Shown here: one piece after another, positions 1-7,486 of the stretch
Layout: each line of letters begins with the position of its first letter
How positions within the stretch are numbered: position 1 is the first letter of the stretch
From: Chitinivibrionia bacterium
GTDB taxonomy: Bacteria; Krumholzibacteriota; Krumholzibacteriia; WVZY01
Length of the DNA stretch: 10,599 nucleotides
NCBI GenBank assembly: GCA_016208665.1
Contig: JACQXT010000134.1
Coordinates: forward strand, 1 to 10,599
Reading direction: 5' to 3'
The notes under the pieces: generated by a model
Databases searched by the model: none
What the model was told of the DNA's origin: nothing
The model's input: only the letters and a program-made list of their open reading frames with translations
Program-made: the position numbers and the translations under genes

Positions 1-135
1 CAAACACGATTAAGTGCATTAACCGGAATCCCGACAGGTGGTTATACATTTTTGAAATGATAGACGCCGAACTCCGGAAAGGCTCGAAGTAGCAGAACGA
101 TCCAGGGAAGGGCGTCAGGCTCTTTTCCCATTATC

Positions 136-159
136 CCGCCGGCGGCCCGAAGCGGGCCG
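136..159 (-). terminator. GC-rich stem-loop after rseP, possible operon end
   Basis: CGGCCCG and CGGGCCG (159-143) form a 7-bp stem with a tight CTT loop, 7 nt after the rseP TGA; an overlapping palindrome CCGCCGGCGG (136-145) could compete. No run of Ts follows, so a classical intrinsic terminator is not supported; it could be a 3' stabilising hairpin or a Rho-aided end. Confidence 0.3.
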
Positions 160-166
160 GAATGGA

Positions 167-1510
167 TCAGAGCACCCCGGGAGCGATGCCGGAACATCTG
201 CTTATATCAAGCACGACCACGAAAATCATCAGCACGATCAGAAGAATAAAGCCGGCCTGCGTCAGCACTTCCCGGATCCGATCCTTGACTTTGCGCCGGG
301 TGATCCCTTCGATGCCGAAGAAGAAGAGGTGCCCTCCGTCGAAGGGCAGGATCGGGAGCAGGTTGAAGATGAAGAGGTTGATGTTGAAGAACGCCAGAAA
401 ATAGAGCAGGTAATTGATGCCCCACCTCGCCATGTCGCCGGCCATCTGGGTGATAAGAATCGGTCCGCCGAGCGAGTCTATTCCGGCTTTTCCCGTGAAG
501 AGCATTTTCATGAAGCCGAGAATTTCTCTGATCATGCCGTTCGCCGCAAGGAATCCCATATGCGCCGCATGCAGAAAACCCACCGGTATGTTTTCATAGT
601 ACGGGCCGACGCCGATTTGGCCGACTACTTCCGTTTCCGTCTTGCTGCCTTCCTTGAGTACTTTCTTCGCCTCCGGCACCAGCGTGTCTTCACGAGCCGC
701 CGCATCCATACGCCATGATATGTGAAGGGGAACCTCGGGGCTGTTGTGGATGATTCGTTCTATGTCATAGTAGCTGTTTACCAACGTGTCGTTTATGGCT
801 TCAATGACCGCGCCTCTGGCCATGCCTGCGCGGTGCGCCGGCGAACCCCGTTTGACCACTCCGATGCGGGCGGGGATGCCCGGGGATATGCCCAGTGTGA
901 TCATGTTGTTTTCCACCCTGCTCTTGAAATCGACGTCCAGCTCATCGCCGCCGCGGCGAAGCCGAAGCACCTTTACGCTGTCCTCGTCCGCCACCAAGGC
1001 GTTCAGAAGCTCGTCCCAGTTCGATACGAATGTCCCATCGACAGTCAGGATCGTGTCGTACTTCATGAGGCCGACCGAATCGGCCGGCGATCCCTTCTCA
1101 ACCTCGCCGATGGTCGTCGTCGGAACAACCTGCATCCCCTGGGAGTAATAGGTGAATATGTAGATCAGGACGGCCACGACATAATTCATGGCGGGGCCGG
1201 CCAGAACCACGGCGCTCTTGACCAATCCCCGCTTGTTCCGGAAGTGAAGCGACGGATCGATGGCGCTGTCCGGAATCTCGTCCGGATCCGGCTTCTTCTT
1301 TGCGGCCTTCCCTTCGGACTCCGGCGTGTCGCCGGCGAACTGCACGTATCCTCCGAATGGAAGGGCGGATATCGCGTAGACCGTTTCCCCGATCCGTTTC
1401 TTCAATATCTTGCGCCCGAATCCTATTGAAAACGTATTGACGTAGATGCCCAGCAGTTTCGCGACCGCGAAGTGCCCGATCTCATGAACGAGGATGACGA
1501 CGCTCAGCAC
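167..1510 (-). CDS. rseP: RIP zinc metalloprotease RseP (site-2 protease); start uncertain
   Basis: RseP is an inner-membrane protease that cuts anti-sigma factors and signal peptide remnants. From a GTG at 1510 it is 447 residues. It has the zinc motif HEIGH (9-13), FSIGFGRKI, two PDZ domains (cores near EKGSPADSVGL and KRGSPAHRAGM), the second metal site NLLPILPFDGG (383-393, Asp391) and C-terminal membrane helices. A charged insert rich in Glu, Lys and Pro lies between HEIGH and the second helix. Only eight residues precede HEIGH from this GTG, too few for the first helix. The frame upstream is open to the dxr stop and encodes hydrophobic LAGVF just before, and an ATG at 1529 with GGGAG 9 nt ahead is one base out of frame. 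A one-base indel in the sequence, or a true unusual start, is possible. Confidence 0.93.
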   Translation of the reverse strand: MLSVVILVHEIGHFAVAKLLGIYVNTFSIGFGRKILKKRIGETVYAISALPFGGYVQFAGDTPESEGKAAKKKPDPDEIPDSAIDPSLHFRNKRGLVKSAVVLAGPAMNYVVAVLIYIFTYYSQGMQVVPTTTIGEVEKGSPADSVGLMKYDTILTVDGTFVSNWDELLNALVADEDSVKVLRLRRGGDELDVDFKSRVENNMITLGISPGIPARIGVVKRGSPAHRAGMARGAVIEAINDTLVNSYYDIERIIHNSPEVPLHISWRMDAAAREDTLVPEAKKVLKEGSKTETEVVGQIGVGPYYENIPVGFLHAAHMGFLAANGMIREILGFMKMLFTGKAGIDSLGGPILITQMAGDMARWGINYLLYFLAFFNINLFIFNLLPILPFDGGHLFFFGIEGITRRKVKDRIREVLTQAGFILLIVLMIFVVVLDISRCSGIAPGVL

Positions 1511-1570
1511 AAAAACGCCTGCGAGGCATGATGAGCAACTCCCGTATGAATGCGCGGCCGAATCGGACGC

Positions 1571-2728
1571 TTATTGCAAGCAATATTTGTTCCTGATACG
1601 CTCCCTCGCCTCTCGATCCGTATCGATAATATCCTCAAGAGACGAAAGATTCCTGTATGGAACTTCGTCCAGTGCATATCGGACGATGGAGTGAATATCG
1701 GCGAAGGAAACGGCGCCGTCCAAGAAATACGATACCGCCTCCTCGTTCGCCGAATTGAGTACGGCCGGCCGGTTTCCTCCCGCCCGCGCCGCTTCGAACG
1801 CCAACCCAAGGCACGGATACCGGGATGCATCCACCCGTTCGAAGCACAGGGGCGGAAATTCCGCAATGGTGCTGGGCGCCAGGTCGGTGGCGATCATCCG
1901 CGGGTACGAGAGGGCGTGCAGGATCGGCAGCTTCATGTCCGGAATGCTCATCTGGGCGATGATCGATCCGTTCTTGAACTCGACCAGCGAGTGAACGGTC
2001 GATTGCGGGTGGATGAGAACCTCGATCCTCTCGTACGGCACATCGAACAGCCAATGAGCCTCGATGACCTCGAGCCCCTTATTGAGCATCGTCGCGCTAT
2101 CGACGGTGATCTTGTCCCCCATTTTCCATGTGGGATGCGACAGCACTTCCTCGATGTTCGCCGCCGCCAGCTCGTGGATCGGCTTATCTCTGAGCGACCC
2201 TCCCGAAGCGGTGATATAGACTCGCCTGACATCGGCCACGGAATGTCCCGCGAGACACTGGCTGATGGCCACATGTTCGCTGTCGATCGGTATGATGCCC
2301 GCCCCGCTCCTTCGCGAGGCCGCGACGAGGATCTCGCCTCCCGCGACAATCGATTCCTTGTTCGCCATTGCGACCGGCACGCCGCTTTCGAGCGCTTCGA
2401 GGGTGGGTTTGAGCCCGATGAATCCGACCAGGCAGTTGACGAGAAGATCGGGCCGCGCTTCATCGATGAGGCGCCGGATGCCGTCTTCGCCGAACCCCAC
2501 GCACCTTCCGCGATGCGTTGGATCCGCCGGCGCGAGCAACATCATGGATTCCCGGTTGCCGACGGCAAAGAGCGCATCCGGGAATCGCCCGCGCTGCCGC
2601 TCGAGCAGCGGCACGTTGCTTCCCGCGGAAAAGCCGACCACGTCGAATTCATCTCCGTGGTGGGCCGCAACTTCGAGAGTGTTTGTTCCGACCGAACCCG
2701 TCGAGCCGAGCACGACAATGCGTTTCAT
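1571..2728 (-). CDS. dxr: 1-deoxy-D-xylulose 5-phosphate reductoisomerase
   Basis: Dxr turns DXP into 2-C-methyl-D-erythritol 4-phosphate with NADPH, the committed step of the MEP isoprenoid pathway, so this organism makes isoprenoids by that route. The 385 residues show the nucleotide-binding VLGSTGSVG (6-14), MANKESIVAGGE (121-132), the metal ligands Asp149, Glu151 and Glu220 in IDSEH and NKGLE, ITASGGSLR (172-180), the flexible loop HPTWKMG (198-204), IHPQSTVHSLVEF (239-251) and the C-terminal NSANEEAV. The ATG at 2728 was chosen because the GSTGSVG motif normally begins within a few residues of the start; an in-frame TTG at 2743 would add five residues. The stop is TAA, and the same frame stays open from there into rseP. 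Confidence 0.97.
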   Translation of the reverse strand: MKRIVVLGSTGSVGTNTLEVAAHHGDEFDVVGFSAGSNVPLLERQRGRFPDALFAVGNRESMMLLAPADPTHRGRCVGFGEDGIRRLIDEARPDLLVNCLVGFIGLKPTLEALESGVPVAMANKESIVAGGEILVAASRRSGAGIIPIDSEHVAISQCLAGHSVADVRRVYITASGGSLRDKPIHELAAANIEEVLSHPTWKMGDKITVDSATMLNKGLEVIEAHWLFDVPYERIEVLIHPQSTVHSLVEFKNGSIIAQMSIPDMKLPILHALSYPRMIATDLAPSTIAEFPPLCFERVDASRYPCLGLAFEAARAGGNRPAVLNSANEEAVSYFLDGAVSFADIHSIVRYALDEVPYRNLSSLEDIIDTDREARERIRNKYCLQ

Positions 2729-2756
2729 AGTTTCGTTCCGCAACGAATCGAACCCA

Positions 2757-3620
2757 TTAGAATACCACGTACTTCAGAAAGTAATATATGAACGGCGCCG
2801 AAAAAAGCAAGCCGTCGAATCTGTCGAGCACGCCCCCGTGGCCGGGAATCGTTGAGGACGCATCCTTGAGCGACGCATCCCGTTTGATCATTGACTCGAA
2901 CAGATCGCCCAACTGCGCAACCACGCCGCCGGAGACGCCCAGAACCAGGGCATGCCAGAGCTGGAGGTAGGGCGCAAATGTCGCCCGCGCAATCAGCGCC
3001 CCCGCGACCGAAGCGGCAAGCCCCGCGATCGACCCCTCCCATGTCTTCTTTCCGGAGACGCGGGGCAGGAGCGGCCTCCTGCCGATCAAAACGCCGACAA
3101 TATACGCCATGGTGTCTCCGGACCAGGTCACCAGGTATACGAGAAAAACGAAAGAACTGCCGAGCTCGTATTCCCGGCCGATGCTGATCGGCAGCTCCCT
3201 CAGCAGAAGCAGGTGCGAGGCGAGGTATGAGACATACATGATGCCGAGAATAGTCGTGGCAATGTGATAGATCGCGCTCGTCCCGTCTTTTCTCGTGAGC
3301 TCCAAACCCATCAGCGTCATCAGCATCAGCGTCAGAAACAGATTCGCGTACACCCCGTTCCTGAAGAAGAAATACCATGAGAGCGCCAGGGCGCAGACGA
3401 GGCCGATGGCCTTGTAGGGCCTGATGCCCTTGAGCTCCATCATCTTATAAAATTCCCAGGTGCCGATGAGAATGATGATATCGACGAGCGCCAGGTAATG
3501 ATATCCGCCCCGCATGGTAATGATGATGAAGCACGGAATGAAAAAAATCGAGGCGGCAATCCGGAGGAGGAAGGATGAACTCGCGAAGGATCGAACTGCG
3601 GTGTTTCGTGGAGCTTCCAT
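2757..3620 (-). CDS. cdsA: Phosphatidate cytidylyltransferase (CDP-diacylglycerol synthase)
   Basis: CdsA is an integral membrane enzyme that joins CTP and phosphatidate to give CDP-diacylglycerol, the branch point of phospholipid synthesis. The 287 residues include about seven or eight hydrophobic segments (for example 18-36, 43-57, 71-86, 92-105, 119-140, 155-176, 199-216, 222-240). The family signature is complete at 243-269: S-x-I-K-R at the start, Lys252-Asp253 in the middle, then PGHGGVLDRFD. SGDTMAYIVG (167-176) and GKKTWEGS (190-197) are also standard. The ATG at 3620 lies 6 nt after the uppS TGA; the ribosome binding site is weak, so translational coupling to uppS is likely. dxr follows after 28 nt. 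Nothing unusual in the active-site residues. Confidence 0.96.
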   Translation of the reverse strand: MEAPRNTAVRSFASSSFLLRIAASIFFIPCFIIITMRGGYHYLALVDIIILIGTWEFYKMMELKGIRPYKAIGLVCALALSWYFFFRNGVYANLFLTLMLMTLMGLELTRKDGTSAIYHIATTILGIMYVSYLASHLLLLRELPISIGREYELGSSFVFLVYLVTWSGDTMAYIVGVLIGRRPLLPRVSGKKTWEGSIAGLAASVAGALIARATFAPYLQLWHALVLGVSGGVVAQLGDLFESMIKRDASLKDASSTIPGHGGVLDRFDGLLFSAPFIYYFLKYVVF

Positions 3621-3626
3621 GATCGC

Positions 3627-4373
3627 TCAGGTAATGAGCCCGAACCTCCGTTCCCTGCTTTGAAAATCCTGGATGCTCTCGATAAGATCCTTGGCCCGAA
3701 AATCCGGCCAGAGCTTCGTGGTCACATAGATCTCCGTATAGGCGAGCTGCCACAGCAGGAAATTCGAGACGCGCATTTCACCGCTCGTGCGTATGAGAAG
3801 GTCGGGGTCCGGCAGGGTCGGATCGTACAGGAACTTCGAGAAGACGAGGTCGTCGACCGCCTCGGGAGACAGCGCGCCGGCGGCGACCTCGGCGGATATG
3901 CGCCGCACCGCGTCGATGATCTCGGCGCGCCCGCCGTAGCTCAGCGCAAGGGTCAGGACAAGCCTCGTGTTATTCTTGAGGTGATCGATCGCCTCCCGGA
4001 GCGCGTCCCCGGTGTCGGGAGGCAGGATATCCAGCCGCCCGATCGCCCTGAGCTGCACGCCGTTGCCGTCGAGCTCGCGCAGCTCTTCCTTGAGAACGCG
4101 CTTGAAGAACGTCATCAAGCCCCGGACTTCGCTCTTCGGCCGCTGCCAATTCTCGAGAGAGAACGCGTACAGCGTCAGGTACGGGATGCCGATTTTTGCC
4201 GCGGTTCTCACCACCGCGCGAACCGATTCGCGCCCTGCGCGATGGCCGGCGAGCCTGGGCAGCCGCCGCTTTGTGGCCCACCTGCCGTTGCCATCCATGA
4301 TGATGGCCACATGAGCGGGAAGGTTGCTCGATGCTCTGAGCCTGCTGATGCGATTCTCGATCTCTTGAGTCAT
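3627..4373 (-). CDS. uppS: Undecaprenyl diphosphate synthase (cis-prenyltransferase)
   Basis: UppS adds isopentenyl units in cis to farnesyl diphosphate to make undecaprenyl diphosphate, the lipid carrier for peptidoglycan and other surface polymers. The 248 residues carry all five conserved regions: IIMDGNGRWA (24-33, catalytic Asp27), GHRAG (43-47), LYAFSLENWQRP (68-79), LSYGGRAEI (144-152) and DPDLLIRTSGEMRVSNFLLWQ (189-209) with AYTEIY after it. It is probably peripheral to the membrane. The ATG at 4373 gives the expected short N-terminal region, but no Shine-Dalgarno sequence is visible before it and the gap from frr is 81 nt, the widest in this half of the operon. cdsA follows after 6 nt. 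Its substrate depends on the isoprenoid route fed by dxr in the same operon. Confidence 0.97.
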   Translation of the reverse strand: MTQEIENRISRLRASSNLPAHVAIIMDGNGRWATKRRLPRLAGHRAGRESVRAVVRTAAKIGIPYLTLYAFSLENWQRPKSEVRGLMTFFKRVLKEELRELDGNGVQLRAIGRLDILPPDTGDALREAIDHLKNNTRLVLTLALSYGGRAEIIDAVRRISAEVAAGALSPEAVDDLVFSKFLYDPTLPDPDLLIRTSGEMRVSNFLLWQLAYTEIYVTTKLWPDFRAKDLIESIQDFQSRERRFGLIT

Positions 4374-4454
4374 GTAGAAAACCGGAGCGGGGGTGAATAC
4401 GACGATTACGCCGTGCCTGCCGGCCGGACGCGAACGGAAGAGATGCTAGATCTT

Positions 4455-5012
4455 CTAGATCTCCATGATTTCCTTTTCCTTCACGTGCACTATCTCATCG
4501 ACCTTCTTGATGAACGCGTCGGTAATTCTCTGGACGTCATCCTGCTTGCCGTGCATTTCATCTTCGGAAATCGTGTGCTCCTTTTCCAGCTTCTTGATCC
4601 GCTCGTTCGAATCCCTGCGGACGTTCCGGAGGGCGACTTTGGAATCCTCCGCCATGCGCTTGGTCACCTTGACGAGGTCTCTGCGGCGCTCTTCCGTGAG
4701 AGGCGGAATCGGGAGCCTGATCAGCGTCCCGTCGCTCTGCGGATTGAGCCCCAAGTCCGACGCCAAAATGGCCTTTTCAACTTCCGACACGATGCTCTTG
4801 TCCCACGGCTGGATTGTGATGAGGCGGGGGTCGGGAACCGAGATGTTGGCAACTTGTTTCAATGGAACCGGCTGGCCGTAGTAATTGACCTTGATCGAGT
4901 CCAAGAGGGCGGGATTGGCTTTTCCGGTCCGAATGCCCGACAGTTCGTGCCGCAGATTGTCGAGCGTTTTTTCCATCGAATCGTTCATGCGTTTCATGAT
5001 TTCGTCTAACAC
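4455..5012 (-). CDS. frr: Ribosome recycling factor
   Basis: RRF, with EF-G, splits the post-termination ribosome. The 185 residues match the family length exactly. Visible features: ELSGIRTGKANPALLD (23-38) with the conserved R-TG-ANP core, VNYYGQPVPLKQVANI (42-57), ITIQPWD (65-71), and VALRNVRRDSNE (126-137) containing Arg132, the position essential in E. coli. The long helical ends and the central beta domain are both present. The start is GTG at 5012 with AGGGGG 7 nt upstream; the ATG at residue 6 lacks such a site. The gene ends in TAG, with a second in-frame TAG three codons later as part of a short direct repeat (ATCTAG, AAG, ATCTAG). It lies 15 nt after pyrH. Confidence 0.98.
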   Translation of the reverse strand: MLDEIMKRMNDSMEKTLDNLRHELSGIRTGKANPALLDSIKVNYYGQPVPLKQVANISVPDPRLITIQPWDKSIVSEVEKAILASDLGLNPQSDGTLIRLPIPPLTEERRRDLVKVTKRMAEDSKVALRNVRRDSNERIKKLEKEHTISEDEMHGKQDDVQRITDAFIKKVDEIVHVKEKEIMEI

Positions 5013-5027
5013 GGCAATTCCCCCTGT

Positions 5028-5741
5028 TCAAGAGACAATTGTTCCCACCTGTTCACCGCGCAGCAATCGTAACAGATTATGTTCGACGTTGATATTGAAA
5101 ACATGTATCGGGAGAGAGTTCTCCATGCAGAGAGAGACGGCGGTGGCATCCATGACCCGCAGGCCCCGGTTTAAGACATCGATGTAGCCGAGAGATTCGA
5201 ACTTCTTGAAATTCGCATTTGCTACGGGATCGCCTTCGTACACGCCGTCGACTTTGGTCCCTTTCAGGACCGCCTCCGCTTCGATCTCGATGGCCCGAAG
5301 CGCGGCGGCCGTGTCGGTCGTGAAGTAGGGATTGCCGGTGCCGCCGGCGAAGATGACGACCCTCCCCTTCTCGATATGGCGGATGGCGCGCCTGCGAATG
5401 TACGGCTCCGCGAGCTGCTCCATTTTGATGGCCGTCAGGACGCGCGTTTGAACGCCTTCGCTTTCGAGGACATTCTGGAGGGCCAGGGCATTGATGACGG
5501 TTGCGAGCATACCCATGTAGTCGGCGCTGACCCGGTCCATGCCGGCTTCGCTGGCGTGCTGGCCGCGAAAGATGTTTCCTCCGCCGACGACGAGTCCGAG
5601 TTCCGCTCCGTGTTGCTTGACGAGGGCGATCTCTTTCGATAGTGACTTCAGCTTGCCGAAATTCAATCCCTCGGTCTTGGCCCCCGCGAGGATCTCGCCG
5701 CTTACTTTGAGTAGAACCCGCCGGTATCTGAGTTCCGACAA
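5028..5741 (-). CDS. pyrH: Uridylate kinase (UMP kinase)
   Basis: PyrH phosphorylates UMP to UDP with ATP in pyrimidine synthesis, and is a cytosolic hexamer of the amino acid kinase fold. The 237 residues show LLKVSGE (10-16, with the catalytic Lys12), GGGNIFRG (53-60), [13 protein letters not shown] (77-89), [18 protein letters not shown] (133-150), GTKVDGVY (161-168) and [14 protein letters not shown] (195-208), all typical of bacterial UMP kinases. The start is a TTG at 5741: no ATG or GTG lies upstream in frame before the Lys motif, and GGAAGGA lies 8 nt ahead of the TTG. The next Met (residue 68) would remove the active site. Gaps are 17 nt to tsf and 15 nt to frr, so coupled translation is likely. 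Confidence 0.97.
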   Translation of the reverse strand: MSELRYRRVLLKVSGEILAGAKTEGLNFGKLKSLSKEIALVKQHGAELGLVVGGGNIFRGQHASEAGMDRVSADYMGMLATVINALALQNVLESEGVQTRVLTAIKMEQLAEPYIRRRAIRHIEKGRVVIFAGGTGNPYFTTDTAAALRAIEIEAEAVLKGTKVDGVYEGDPVANANFKKFESLGYIDVLNRGLRVMDATAVSLCMENSLPIHVFNINVEHNLLRLLRGEQVGTIVS

Positions 5742-5758
5742 CGGTCTCTTCCTTCCGT

Positions 5759-6352
5759 CTATTGACCCAGTTGGAAGCGTGCAAACCGCGCTATTCTGAC
5801 GTTCTCGCCGATCTTTGCAATGAGCTCCGTGAGCAAATCGCCGACCTTCTTGTCGTTATCCCGGATGTACGTCTGATCCACGAGACAGTTCTCGGAAAAG
5901 AACTTCTCCATCCGCCCCGCGATGATCTTCTCCATCACGTGGTCCGGTTTCTTTTCCTCCATGACCTGCTTCTTCAGAAACTCGCGTTCCTTCTCGATCG
6001 CTTCCGGCTCGAGATCCTCCCTGCCGACCGCGAGCGGAGCCGATGCGGCTATTTGCATGGCGATGTGTTTGGCGAAAAGCTGAAAATCCTCCGTTTTTGC
6101 GGCGAAATCGGTCTCGCAATTCACCTCGAGAAGAACGCCGATCCGGTTTCCGGGATGAATATACGAAACGACAAGGCCTTCGCCGGTCGCTCTTCCCGAT
6201 TTCTTCTGGGCTTTGGCAAGGCCTTTCAATCTCAGAAATTCCATGGCCTTATCCATGTCTCCACCGCATTCTTCGAGGGCTCTCTTGCAATCCATGAATC
6301 CCGCGCCGGTCCGGCCGCGCAGATCTTTGACCAGTGTTGCTGATATCTCCAT
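5759..6352 (-). CDS. tsf: Elongation factor Ts (short form)
   Basis: EF-Ts exchanges GDP for GTP on EF-Tu. The 197-residue product is of the short type seen for example in Thermus, well below the 283 of E. coli, so one of the duplicated core subdomains is lacking; it is not truncated. The N-terminal UBA-like domain contains [16 protein letters not shown] (11-26), the EF-Tu-contacting signature. The second signature [11 protein letters not shown] (76-86) has Ala where Val is common. The C-terminal [15 protein letters not shown] (182-196) matches the family end. The ATG is preceded by GGAGG at 5 nt, one of the best ribosome binding sites in the window. It is located between rpsB and pyrH in the standard order. 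Confidence 0.98.
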   Translation of the reverse strand: MEISATLVKDLRGRTGAGFMDCKRALEECGGDMDKAMEFLRLKGLAKAQKKSGRATGEGLVVSYIHPGNRIGVLLEVNCETDFAAKTEDFQLFAKHIAMQIAASAPLAVGREDLEPEAIEKEREFLKKQVMEEKKPDHVMEKIIAGRMEKFFSENCLVDQTYIRDNDKKVGDLLTELIAKIGENVRIARFARFQLGQ

Positions 6353-6364
6353 TGCTACCTCCGC

Positions 6365-7321
6365 CTATTCGGCTTCCCCTTTTTCACTCTTCTTTTCTCT
6401 ATTTTGTTCCTTCTGTATTTCCCGCTCCGCCGGTTGCACCGTTACGTGTCCGGTTGCCGCGGGTTCGTCCTTCTTGGTTTCTTTCTTGATTGCTTTCCTG
6501 CCGTCCCGTTCCCTTTCTCGCGCCCGCGGCTTCTCTTTTTTCTTTTCTCTCGCCTTTCCTGCGTCCTGCTGTTCGCCCTGTTCCGCCTGTTCCATCGCTT
6601 TGGCTTGTTCGAGCACTGCGGCTTCCCTGCCCTCGAGGTATTTTGCTCTGCCTTCGACAACCATGTCGGCGACACACTTGCAGAACAGCCTGATGGCCCG
6701 CATCGCGTCGTCGTTCGCCGGTATCGGATAGTCCACTTCGTCCGGATCGGCGTTCGTATCGACGAGCCCGACGATAGGTATCTTCAATTTGCGCGCTTCT
6801 TTGACTGCGTTGACTTCCTTCGTGGTGTCGACGATGAAGAGCAACCCCGGCAGGGACGACATGCTTCGCACGCCGCTCAGCGTTTTGAGCAGCTTATCCT
6901 TCTCTTTTCTCAGCTTGAGAACTTCTTTTTTTGAAAACTGCTCGATGCGCCCGTCCTCTTCGATCGCCTCGAGGTATTCGAGCTTGACCAAACTCCGGCG
7001 CACGGTTTCGTAATTGGTGAGAGTTCCGCCGAGCCACCGTTCGGTTACATAGGGCATGCCTGCGCGCTCGGCTTCCTCCTTGACCGCCGTTTTCGCCTGC
7101 ATCTTGGTTCCGAGGAACAGAACAGCCTTGCCCTGCTCGGCGATGTTCCGCACCGCTTCTTCCGCCGTGTGCAGGGAGACCAGCGTTTTTTGCAGATCGA
7201 TGATGTGGATGCTGTTCTTCTCCATAAAAATATAGGGCTTCATTTTCGGATTCCAACGCTTGGTTTGGTGACCGAAATGAACCCCCGCTTCCAAGAGATC
7301 CTTGAGCATGATATCACCCAT
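6365..7321 (-). CDS. rpsB: 30S ribosomal protein S2 with long charged C-terminal tail
   Basis: S2 is a late-assembling protein of the small subunit body. The 318-residue product contains a complete S2 core: LLEAGVHFGHQTKRWNPKMK (9-28), IDLQKT (41-46), FLGTKMQAK (69-77), RWLGGTLTNYETV (95-107), DTTKEVNAVKEARKLKIP (165-182), GLVDTNADPDEVDYPIPAND (185-204). From about residue 240 it carries some 75 extra residues rich in Lys, Glu, Arg and Gln, whereas most S2 proteins end near 240-260. The ATG at 7321 gives the usual MxxIxMKxLLEAG start and has AAGGA 10 nt upstream; the upstream in-frame extension to 7447 would translate the leader stem-loop and is rejected. tsf follows after 12 nt, as in nearly all bacteria. 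Confidence 0.97.
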   Translation of the reverse strand: MGDIMLKDLLEAGVHFGHQTKRWNPKMKPYIFMEKNSIHIIDLQKTLVSLHTAEEAVRNIAEQGKAVLFLGTKMQAKTAVKEEAERAGMPYVTERWLGGTLTNYETVRRSLVKLEYLEAIEEDGRIEQFSKKEVLKLRKEKDKLLKTLSGVRSMSSLPGLLFIVDTTKEVNAVKEARKLKIPIVGLVDTNADPDEVDYPIPANDDAMRAIRLFCKCVADMVVEGRAKYLEGREAAVLEQAKAMEQAEQGEQQDAGKAREKKKEKPRARERERDGRKAIKKETKKDEPAATGHVTVQPAEREIQKEQNREKKSEKGEAE

Positions 7322-7356
7322 ATGTGCTTCATCCTTCTGGTTGAGCCACCACTGCT

Positions 7357-7400
7357 TCAGCTGCCGACCCCGTAATGACCGGGGGCACCAGGGCAGCTGA
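7357..7400 (-). promoter_or_regulatory. Long stem-loop in the rpsB leader, possible S2 autoregulatory element
   Basis: The 165-nt rpsI-rpsB gap holds an outer stem TCAGCTGCC/GGCAGCTGA (9 perfect pairs, 7400-7392 with 7365-7357) and an inner stem CCCCG/CGGGG around a 7-nt loop. A smaller hairpin CGCCG-CCCT-CGGCG lies upstream at 7477-7464. No U-tract follows, so this is not a terminator. S2 represses rpsB-tsf through its leader in E. coli; whether this RNA is an S2 leader is inferred from position and structure only. The large stem ends about 36 nt before the rpsB ATG. I see no convincing promoter in this gap. Confidence 0.45.
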
Positions 7401-7486
7401 CGTGACGCAGTGTGAGTAATCGCCTGCACGCCCGGCCGACGGCGCATGCGTGCGAGGTAGCGTCGCCGAGGGCGGCGCGGATAAGA

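Noticed and set aside
1..49. Possible start of a further minus-strand gene running off the left edge (ATG at 49)
   Set aside because: Only 16 codons are visible, there is no Shine-Dalgarno sequence, and the fragment is too short to identify; nothing supports it beyond an open frame.
722..1429. Plus-strand ORF of 235 codons opposite rseP
   Set aside because: It is antisense to the PDZ region of rseP and has no recognisable features.
1550..2791. Long plus-strand ORF of 413 codons opposite dxr
   Set aside because: It lies antisense to a complete, motif-rich dxr; such ORFs arise from GC-rich codon bias. No family motif was recognised in it.
3660..5009. Plus-strand ORF of 449 codons opposite uppS and frr
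   Set aside because: It spans two well-identified genes and their gap on the other strand, with low-complexity composition and no recognisable domain or plausible start context.
7322..7447. Extended S2 start giving 42 extra N-terminal residues
   Set aside because: The extension would translate the leader hairpin, does not match any S2 N-terminus, and the ATG at 7321 has a proper ribosome binding site and family-like start.
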